From: Cyrtodaria siliqua
Lineage: Eukaryota; Mollusca; Bivalvia; Adapedonta; Hiatellidae
Length of the DNA stretch: 64,000 nt
Assembly: GCA_037043455.1 (NCBI GenBank)
Contig: JAWPHD010008282.1
Span: 1 to 64,000 of the forward strand
Reading direction: 5' to 3'
Shown here one piece after another: positions 62,101 to 64,000 of this stretch (position 1 is its first letter; each line of letters opens with the position of its first letter). A model generated the notes under the pieces. The model searched no databases. It saw only the letters and a program-made list of their open reading frames with translations, and was not told where the DNA came from. A program made the translations under genes and the position numbers.

Positions 62101-63164
62101 ATTGGCACCTCAAACTTTCCTCGGCCAATCAGGTTTTGACAAACTGTCAAAGTGGGAGGGATTTCTTAATTACCGCTCGCGGCGAAAGCGATGGGTTCGT
62201 AATCGGCACACTTTATGATAAGCCGAGTTTTCGTTTGATTTTTTGTCTAAAACGGAAACGTCCAGTCGGGCAAGTGTCGGACAACCAGATTTGCGAAGGA
62301 CGCCTGCCCGCACCCAAATTCCACTTGCCCGGGGCGTCGGGCAACCATATTTCCGGAGCCCTGCAGTGTTGCTATAAGCTAATGGTCCTTTACCAATTTT
62401 GTTCAATCTGGCCCTGCCCCGGGGGTCACAGTTTTACATCAATGCTTGTTTTAGATTTTTTAATTTCTTAATTATTTTTTTTTATAATTTTTTTTTTTAT
62501 AATTTTTTTTTTTTATAATTTTTTTTTCATTTTTTTTTTAAATTTTCATTTTTATTATTTTTTTCATTTTTTTTTTTATTATTATTATTTTTTATTTTTT
62601 TTTATTTTTTTTTATTCTCTCTACTGGCCAACTTGGAAAACCAGCCAGATCAGACCAGTAATGGCGGAGTTATGGCTCTTGATATAGTTAAAAATGCTAT
62701 ATTTTGCCTCTTTAAGACGTTAGTCACTCGCTTCATTGATGTCATAAGAGCCATATTAGCCAGTAGAGCGTCCACAGGCCCTCTTGAGCCTCTTGTTTTG
62801 TCTCTTGACCTACATTCGTCCTATATAAATCAAAGAAGGAAAATCACTAATGGTGCAATGTAACCTAAAGCATATTTCATCAAAAACAAAGAAGCTGGCA
62901 AAATTGGCAAATGATAACACATTTTCAACAATTACAATGAGCTAGTTTTTGTCATAAAATAAAACGTTTTTATCAACAGGAACATTTTAGAAAAAGAAAC
63001 AAGCAGAATAAAATTGCGAAGGTGATATTTTTGGTTGAGAATGAAGCTCTGGCCAATCAACAAGGTGAGGCATGTGCTGAACTCCTCTTGGCATATCGCA
63101 CCAAGGTAATCAGTGGCAGCTCGCAGCGAGATAAAAGACAGTACCTCAGGGACTTCATCAGCAG
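38008..63164 (+). CDS. RIG-I-like receptor, two CARDs plus helicase start (3' partial, spliced)
   Basis: Gene-level entry; exons are listed separately. The spliced frame joins 38008-38161, 40397-40531, 43698-44030, 45079-45204, 46283-47005, 50658-50708 (duplicate 53728-53778), 56664-56738, 58114-58265 and 62980-63164 without a stop, giving about 645 residues if exon 6 is used once. Order seen: CARD1 (about residues 15-105), CARD2 (about 105-205), acidic repeat linker (about 250-490), then the start of an SF2 helicase with a Q-motif-like LRDYQ, motif I APTNSGKT and motif Ia VIFLVENEALANQQ. Tandem CARDs ahead of this helicase are the RIG-I/MDA5 arrangement; such proteins bind viral double-stranded RNA in the cytosol and signal through CARD-CARD contacts to a MAVS-type adaptor. 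That function is inferred from family. MDA5 against RIG-I type cannot be decided, because the rest of the helicase and the C-terminal domain lie outside the window. Introns are repeat-rich and up to about 4.7 kb. Confidence 0.9.
38290..39207. other. RLR intron 1, first part, no feature
   Basis: AT-rich intron sequence. GATTCGATTCCC at 39030 is weakly box B-like only. Confidence 0.5.
39208..39556. mobile_element. CCCGCCAAATA MITE, copy 1
   Basis: The left end AAGAAACTAACCCGCCAAAT is inverted, imperfectly, at the right (TTTTGGTGGAATAGCTACTT). The body holds GTTTATCAAAACTCTATCCA and GGCTGGTTAAAGC. Located in RLR intron 1. Confidence 0.7.
39784..40146. mobile_element. CCCGCCAAATA MITE, copy 2
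   Basis: Left AAAGAAACTAACCTGCCAAA, right TGTTGGCGGGATAGCTACTT. Same body markers as copy 1. It ends 250 bp before RLR exon 2. Confidence 0.75.
40397..40531 (+). CDS. RLR exon 2: second half of CARD1
   Basis: The acceptor is attatacacag|AAC and the donor AAAGTG|gtatgg. The exon is 135 nt, phase 1 at both ends. It encodes QRKEIFQESVTKTHAATRKA, then an aliphatic helix (IDIIMN) and RFTAFKDMAKESG, which looks like CARD helices 3-6 of RLRs (a Thr/Lys-rich loop, a helix, then a helix ending in a small-residue turn). It completes CARD1 with exon 1 and runs straight into GYPKIVQIL of exon 3. The frame upstream of the acceptor (40225-40396) is open but has no CARD character and I treat it as intron. 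Confidence 0.85.
40650..40775 (+). repeat. Two direct copies of the 'gttctgaaaaacttgg' repeat
   Basis: AGTTCTGAAAAACTTGG occurs at about 40655 and 40728, each followed by GAAAGAATTA. Related to 27435-27530. Confidence 0.7.
40935..41472. mobile_element. Probable MITE with GTGTTTCYGGT ends
   Basis: The left part GTGTTTCTGGTTTCACCCTG and the right part GACCGGAAACACACACA are imperfect inverted repeats, with AGGGTAGGTAGG and AGTAGGGTCGG inside. A segment at 41165-41290 is the inverse of one at 34870-34970. Confidence 0.55.
41488..41600 (+). repeat. GACTAGTCCC tandem at a possible hAT-like end
   Basis: CAGGGCTGTACAAATAA is followed by four GACTAGTCCC or CTAGTCCGGG units. CAGGG plus subterminal short tandems is the same layout as the element at 60677. 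Confidence 0.5.
42545..42625 (-). repeat. Inverted copy of the 'gttctgaaaaacttgg' repeat
   Basis: CCAAATTTTTCAGAACTGTC and AATAATAAAGATTG are the reverse complement of the family at 40650. Confidence 0.55.
42659..42999. mobile_element. CCCGCCAAATA MITE, copy 3
   Basis: Left TTTAAAGAAACTAACCAACC, right GCGGGGTGGCTTCTTTAAA. Body markers conserved. In RLR intron 2. Confidence 0.7.
43300..43634. mobile_element. CCCGCCAAATA MITE, copy 4
   Basis: Left CTTAAAGAAATGAACTCGAC, right TTTTTGGCGGGATGGCTCTT. It ends about 65 bp before RLR exon 3, so it may overlap the branch-point region. Confidence 0.7.
43698..44030 (+). CDS. RLR exon 3: CARD2
   Basis: The acceptor is tctatttttag|GTT and the donor GAAA|gtaaga. 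It is 333 nt, phase 1-1. The first residues (GYPKIVQILSGKYI) close CARD1; then VIDLFLPHIIERLNPKDLLP starts a second CARD, followed by helices rich in Leu/Glu, with WLLLHYLPCRVENWFKYFLI and the closing LMECGLEDLAEMLDP, the same end pattern as CARD1. Having a whole CARD in one exon and the other split over two is seen directly here. A MITE ends about 65 bp upstream of the acceptor. Confidence 0.88.
44335..44885 (+). repeat. Tandem-core element, three units of about 167 bp, with end hairpin
   Basis: CCATAACTTTGTCAAAATG recurs at about 44340, 44506 and 44674 with AGTTATGGGGATTGTTGGAT and AGCTTGAGTAGTTTTGAAGT. The right end holds GGGGACGCCGATGCCGACGC and the hairpin GAATAGCCCTCGCTATTC. In RLR intron 3. 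Pearl/Helentron-associated type by inference. Confidence 0.8.
45079..45204 (+). CDS. RLR exon 4: post-CARD linker
   Basis: The acceptor is aatttcccccag|AAA and the donor AAAG|gtaatc. It is 126 nt, phase 1-1. It encodes 42 residues including VQRSAETYTDTC and EQVDDIGVIENIMKG. There is no known domain; it is a mildly acidic linker. It is accepted as an exon because it has good splice sites, keeps the frame between CARD2 and exon 5, and has phase 1 at both ends like its neighbours. Confidence 0.75.
45297..45357. repeat. Short hairpin with GCCTAATAAAG arms
   Basis: GCCTAATAAAG and CTTTATTAGGC flank a 27-bp loop. Confidence 0.75.
45554..45697. mobile_element. Fold-back hairpin element in RLR intron 4
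   Basis: Arms of about 55 bp (GAATATTATGTCAGTGCC against GCACTGACATAATATTC) with a centre of GGCTCGGCAGAGCCTCGCC. The outer GCCTAATA motif is shared with the hairpin at 45297. Confidence 0.8.
46283..47005 (+). CDS. RLR exon 5: acidic linker with eleven 17-residue repeats
   Basis: The acceptor is ctgaattttttag|GTA and the donor ACAG|gtaaga. It is 723 nt (241 codons), phase 1-1. After GKGEGDVDVMGNNGPDNLVC and an acidic stretch (DASDEDDD) come about eleven tandem repeats of consensus NNSLTDAKLVNTGSSAD, 51 bp each. The first two and last three are diverged and the centre ones nearly identical, typical of a minisatellite growing by unequal exchange inside a coding exon. The repeats are polar, rich in Asn/Asp/Ser and probably disordered. 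An open frame on the opposite strand is a shadow of the 51-bp periodicity. A linker of this length between CARD2 and the helicase is longer than I recall for vertebrate RIG-I or MDA5. Confidence 0.85.
47098..47375 (+). repeat. Truncated tandem-core element with five 30-bp units
   Basis: Starts TTATGCCCCTCTTCAAAGAA (a small hairpin CCCTCTTC / GAAGAGGG), then CGGTCGGTCGGATGTTCCGT; 47219-47370 is five tandem units of 30 bp beginning GTTTGCATGTGAACATGGGG. It sits between RLR exon 5 and the 4E-BP-like exon. Confidence 0.75.
47638..47831 (+). CDS. 4E-BP-like exon, copy 1 (possible alternative last exon of the RLR)
   Basis: The acceptor ttgttttgttaacttcag|GTG is followed by a frame encoding GGIIKYDRKFLLECRNSPLA, then NFTPPEVELFPEIRLPIT, a Ser run of nine and a TAA at 47829-47831. 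The segment matches the eIF4E-binding region of 4E-BP: motif YxxxxL-phi (Y at 47652, Leu-Leu at 47667-47672), followed by the RNSP and TPP features of that family. 4E-BPs bind eIF4E and block cap-dependent translation. The phase at the acceptor is 1, the same as the end of exon 5, so exon 5 to this exon reads through in frame and would give a protein of about 554 residues lacking the helicase. AATAAA lies at 47868-47873. The TOS motif and the Thr-Pro sites of full 4E-BPs are not visible. It may instead be a stray duplicated exon of a 4E-BP gene. A donor-like G|gtgtgt inside the exon (after GACACT) would give an internal phase 1-1 exon. Confidence 0.55.
47868..47873 (+). terminator. Possible polyadenylation signal after 4E-BP-like exon copy 1
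   Basis: AATAAA lies 36 bp past the TAA. Use as a polyadenylation site is inference; the sequence is AT-rich, so chance occurrence is possible. Confidence 0.35.
48569..49197 (+). CDS. 4E-BP-like exon, copy 2, running into a minisatellite
   Basis: This is a near copy, 931 bp downstream, of the exon at 47638, with the same acceptor and phase. It encodes GGIIKYDRKFLLACRNSPLA, keeping the YxxxxL-phi motif; the Ser run is five instead of nine. The stop present in copy 1 is lost: TCATAA has become TCATAC. The frame then continues into a 15-bp minisatellite that happens to be open, giving about 150 residues of FHTSP/SYITR-type repeats to a stop at 49195-49197. The repeat part is probably not a selected protein. 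Either copy could be an inactive duplicate. Confidence 0.4.
48745..49350 (+). repeat. 15-bp minisatellite TTCATACATCACCAG
   Basis: About 40 imperfect units with variants CACACATCACCAGA and TTCATGCATCCCC. It starts where copy 2 of the 4E-BP-like exon should end. Confidence 0.9.
49360..49843. other. RLR intron 5 sequence, no feature
   Basis: AT-rich, no exon or repeat recognised. Confidence 0.5.
50080..50239. mobile_element. Fold-back hairpin A in duplication copy 1
   Basis: Arms of about 70 bp: GGGAAATCCTTCACCTGATG against CATCTTGTGAAGGATTTCCC, centre CTCGCTTATGCTCGTTCG. Confidence 0.8.
50460..50611. mobile_element. Fold-back hairpin B in duplication copy 1
   Basis: A diverged relative of hairpin A (CTTCACTTGATGGTAGGCAT against ATGCCTACCATCTCATGAAG). 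It ends 47 bp before RLR exon 6. Confidence 0.8.
50658..50708 (+). CDS. RLR exon 6, first copy
   Basis: The acceptor is ttttcccttacag|AAT and the donor GGCAGA|gtaagc. It is 51 nt, phase 1-1. It encodes ESNHLNAEEHEIIYRRQ, a charged helix-like linker. It lies in copy 1 of a 3.07-kb tandem duplication, and an identical exon sits 3070 bp downstream. It can be skipped, used once or used twice without changing the frame. Confidence 0.75.
51045..51789 (+). repeat. Tandem-core element with units of about 165 bp (copied at 54115-54859)
   Basis: CTTGTCCGGAGCATAACT or a close variant recurs about every 165 bp, with ATGAAACTTCACACAA and TGCAAGAACTGTAACTCT. Interrupted by the SINE at 51790. Confidence 0.75.
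51790..52110 (-). mobile_element. tRNA-derived SINE (family 2), full length, minus strand
   Basis: The reverse complement starts GGGCTGGCGTGGCGCAGTCG (box A region), has CCCGGGTTCAATCCTCC (box B), a conserved TCTTGGGCAAGACACTTTCC core, and ends GTTAAACAATATTCAATTC. ATAAGA lies at both ends, a likely target-site duplication. The core resembles that of widespread metazoan SINE superfamilies; the family name is not assigned. Confidence 0.85.
52425..52570 (+). repeat. G-rich tract, (GGGGGT)n and longer G runs
   Basis: Repeated GTGGGGGTGGGGGTGGGG, then GGGGGGGGGAGGGG. Many runs of at least four G on the RLR coding strand, able to form G-quadruplexes. Confidence 0.9.
53150..53309. mobile_element. 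Fold-back hairpin A in duplication copy 2
   Basis: Copy of 50080-50239 at +3070. Confidence 0.8.
53530..53681. mobile_element. Fold-back hairpin B in duplication copy 2
   Basis: Copy of 50460-50611 at +3070. Confidence 0.8.
53728..53778 (+). CDS. RLR exon 6, duplicate copy
   Basis: This matches the exon at 50658-50708 exactly, including the splice sites, 3070 bp downstream. Being 51 nt and phase 1-1, its inclusion after the first copy would add a second ESNHLNAEEHEIIYRRQ segment in frame. Whether both, one or either is used cannot be told from sequence. If the duplication is an assembly artefact, this copy does not exist. Confidence 0.65.
54860..55180 (-). mobile_element. tRNA-derived SINE (family 2), duplicate copy
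   Basis: Copy of 51790-52110 at +3070 with a few substitutions, carried by the tandem duplication, not a new insertion. Confidence 0.85.
55490..55750 (+). repeat. G-rich tract in duplication copy 2, rearranged
   Basis: Same elements as 52425-52570, with an extra unit (AACATAGCTATGTGTAAGAA subrepeat) and longer G runs. This is where the two copies differ in length. Confidence 0.9.
56094..56480 (+). repeat. Right end of a tandem-core element, units of about 180 bp
   Basis: GGGTTCCATGGGAGCCCA recurs at about 55890, 56078 and 56270 with CTTAAGATAATGCTATAAGG. It ends GGGACGCCGACGCTGGGGTG and a hairpin-like TTCGAATAGTCGAGCTGAAA, as the element at 44335 does. Confidence 0.75.
56664..56738 (+). CDS. 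RLR exon 7: pre-helicase linker
   Basis: The acceptor is atcattgatttag|ATG and the donor GACAG|gtgagg. It is 75 nt, phase 1-1. It encodes NAMARFRQMDFNAYNREELE and LNIKT. There is no catalytic motif; charged residues suggest a helix. It keeps the frame from exon 6 into exon 8. Confidence 0.7.
56834..57280. mobile_element. Long-TIR MITE, copy 1
   Basis: ATTAAATCATTTTAGAATTA at the left and TAAAATGATTTAAT at the right, with GGGTTTCAAGAAACTCATTA against AATGAGGTTCTTGAAACCCA, give inverted ends of about 80 bp. The centre has GATGTCATAATA tandems. In RLR intron 7. Confidence 0.8.
57357..57440 (-). mobile_element. Possible tRNA-like fragment between the two MITEs
   Basis: The reverse complement has GGGTCCCGAGTTCAATTTTG, box B-like, after a weak box A. 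Tentative. Confidence 0.3.
57463..57912. mobile_element. Long-TIR MITE, copy 2
   Basis: A direct copy of 56834-57280 about 630 bp downstream, with ends AACAGTCTATTAAATCATTT and AAATGATTTAATAGACTGTT. Confidence 0.8.
58114..58265 (+). CDS. RLR exon 8: helicase start with motif I
   Basis: The acceptor is aatatatgttacag|ATG and the donor ATGCAG|gtttga. It is 152 nt and moves the phase from 1 to 0. An acidic lead (DEDKLDDVEDEDF) is followed by LRDYQTEL, equivalent to the LRxYQ segment that opens RLR helicases, and then VIIMAPTNSGKTRVAFKIM. The Walker A lysine is encoded at 58236-58238. The residue before SGKT is Asn, where vertebrate RIG-I and MDA5 have Gly (PTGxGKT). The RVA after the motif is an RLR feature. 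ATP binding is inferred from the motif. Confidence 0.92.
58712..59230. mobile_element. TTAA-ended MITE carrying a tRNA-like sequence, 519 bp
   Basis: Left TTAAAGGGACACTGTCCGTA and right TACGGACAGTGTCCCTTTAA are perfect inverted repeats of at least 20 bp with TTAA ends. In RLR intron 8. Confidence 0.85.
58975..59096 (+). mobile_element. tRNA-like sequence with a long insert, inside the MITE
   Basis: CCGCTTAGCTCAGTTGGAAG (acceptor strand and D-arm/box A) is matched at the far end by TGCGAGTTCAAACGCA (a T-arm with paired TGCG/CGCA) and AAAGCGG, whose AAGCGG pairs with CCGCTT. About 55 bp replaces the usual anticodon region. A complete working tRNA is not claimed. Confidence 0.5.
60677..62363 (-). 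mobile_element. hAT-like DNA transposon, internally deleted, 1687 bp
   Basis: Ends CAGGGCTCTGGAAATATTTT and CATATTTCCGGAGCCCTG are inverted with one mismatch in the first 16 bp; CAGGG is typical of hAT elements. The left end has four TCCACTTGCCC tandem motifs and the right end related CACTTGCCCGG motifs. I could not settle the target-site duplication. No transposase catalytic region is seen. Confidence 0.6.
60830..61063 (-). CDS. Short acidic frame inside the hAT-like element, unknown
   Basis: 77 codons starting MSKITEENTPGDLRNVDLCD, Ser/Asp-rich, ending at a TAG at 60830-60832. It lies on the strand that reads inward from the right terminus, where a TATTTATACTAAA-like promoter occurs at about 62050. 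It may be the N-terminal exon of a lost transposase. No domain recognised. Confidence 0.3.
   Translation of the reverse strand: MSKITEENTPGDLRNVDLCDSGGQSDSELGFKDSSDGVDLCSPSQSENGSISRDSPVKSSPKRNLLPTMDTSVARSV
62980..63164 (+). CDS. RLR exon 9: helicase motif Ia region
   Basis: The acceptor is tttttatcaacag|GAA and the donor AGCAG|gtaatg. It is 185 nt and leaves phase 2. It encodes EHFRKRNKQNKIAKVIFLVE followed by NEALANQQGEACAELLLAYR and a basic stretch. VIFLVENEALANQQ fits RLR motif Ia (a pattern like VxxLVNxxxLVxQ), and TKVISGSS matches the GLSGD-like strand that follows. This is the last exon I can see; the next must lie beyond 64000. Confidence 0.9.
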
Positions 63165-63536
63165 GTAATGATGCAATGTGTGATTTATACTCACTCAAAC
63201 TTTTGTGCAAATTTGGATAAAAATAACATCTCTGTTTTGGTTTGCGGACTTCAAGCTTAACGCCCATGTTCTCCCTGTCTACTATACTCCGGCATAAAGC
63301 TTCAACTGCCTTTTTTTCAAACCTTTCACCTCTACGCTTTTCTACGCACAGCTTCTCACTGTATCTCGCTGTCGTACACAATGCTCATTAGTTAAAGTTC
63401 AAAGTCTGCCCCCATTTCACTGTATTACCCTTTTTGCCTCCATTTCTTTTATCTATTTTATGTATCTGGTTGCAAGTAACATGCCTTTAACATTGGCTTG
63501 CAAGATTTTGAAATGAAACAGAAGATTTTATATCTA

Positions 63537-64000
63537 AACTAGAAGGGTGTTCCATGCAACACTTGTGTTGCCTGCCATGTGCTTATTTCACCAAGTACAA
63601 TTTAACTATAAAGTTTGAAGACACTGGGTGCAATCCTTCATGAATTATGGAGCAGTTTTTTTTAAAGTGTTAAAGTTTAAGAAAAGAGGTATAAATCTGC
63701 ATTGGATAATTGACAAGGAAGAACTGTATACAGTTTCATGACCATAGGTCAGTATTTTGACAAGTTATGAGCTAGGTTAGATTTCAGGTTAGATTTCAGG
63801 TTAAAGTTTTATGAAAATGGGGTATAACTCCGCCAAAATGAAAGTCAGAGTTATTGGACATGTGTAACAACATTCCTTCAGTTAAGATGAATATGTGTGT
63901 GAATTTCTTGAACATAGGTCAAATACCTTTCAAGTTATGGTCAGTTAAGAGTTTGGTTAGGTTGCAGGTAAAAGTTTTATGAAAAGGAGCATAACTCTGC
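63537..64000 (+). repeat. Tandem-core element, runs off the right edge
   Basis: AACTAGAAGGGTGTTCCATG and TTGCCTGCCATGTGCTTATT are the same start as at 102. Units with CATAACTCYGCCAAAATGAA and GGTTAGGTTGCAGGT follow. In RLR intron 9. Confidence 0.75.

Larger units (their letters stand above)
59691..62800 (+). repeat. Tandem-core element, five units of about 165 bp, split by a transposon
   Basis: Begins AGCTCTACTGGCCAAGGGCC with CCGTCCGTCGT tandems. Units with AATCTTCTTCTCTGAAAC, CAAGTTTGTTCAAATGGTGA and CCGCCCCGGGGGTCAC follow to 60676 and resume after 62364. It ends GCCAGTAGAGCGTCCACAGG, whose start is the inverse of the element's first bases. T-rich sequence at 62440-62620 is part of it. 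Confidence 0.7.

Noticed and set aside
62932..63381. 149-codon minus-strand frame opposite RLR exon 9
   Set aside because: Exon 9 on the plus strand has the helicase motif and both splice sites; the minus frame is a shadow.

Overview
The window reads as nuclear DNA of an animal, most likely a marine bivalve mollusc. This is inferred from AT-rich sequence, multi-exon gene structure with GT-AG introns, tRNA-derived SINEs, many MITEs, and interspersed elements with a core of 145-180 bp tandem units like the pearl/Helentron-associated elements known in bivalves. I see no bacterial-type gene, rRNA gene or CRISPR array. Most open frames are products of tandem repeats.

The one well-supported gene is on the plus strand, from 38008 to beyond the right edge: a RIG-I-like receptor (RLR; MDA5/RIG-I type cytosolic RNA sensor). 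I assembled nine exons by hand. Exons 1+2 give CARD1, exon 3 gives CARD2, exon 4 is a short linker, exon 5 is an acidic linker with about eleven 17-residue repeats, exon 6 is a 17-codon exon present twice, exon 7 is a short linker, exon 8 carries the start of the DExD/H helicase with motif I (APTNSGKT), and exon 9 carries motif Ia. Every junction from exon 1 to the start of exon 8 is phase 1 and joins without a stop. The remaining helicase domain and the RNA-binding C-terminal domain must lie beyond base 64000.

Between exons 5 and 6, on the same strand, are two copies (931 bp apart) of an exon-like segment whose product resembles the eIF4E-binding region of 4E-BP (YDRKFLLECRNSP). Each has a good splice acceptor in phase 1, the phase exon 5 leaves open. 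Copy 1 ends in its own stop with an AATAAA shortly downstream, so a short CARD-CARD-linker-4E-BP product is possible. Copy 2 has lost that stop and runs into a 15-bp minisatellite. This is the most unusual observation here.

Layout. 1-6060: intergenic, with repeats, SINE pieces and one MITE. 6062-17841: a giant 30-bp minisatellite (roughly 330 monomers) interrupted five times by the same 356-bp spacer, with higher-order duplications. 17980-23400: dispersed-repeat copies related to that spacer, a SINE, and the tail of a probable retroelement. 23400-38000: intergenic, with a tandem-core element, several MITEs, hairpin elements, tRNA-derived SINEs, a LINE remnant and palindromic minisatellites. 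38008-64000: the RLR gene, whose introns are full of MITEs (four of one family around CARD exons 2 and 3), a 3.07-kb tandem duplication that doubles exon 6, and tandem-core elements, one split by a hAT-like transposon.

Exon calls rest on reading frames, splice consensus and remembered family motifs; no alignment or transcript data were available.
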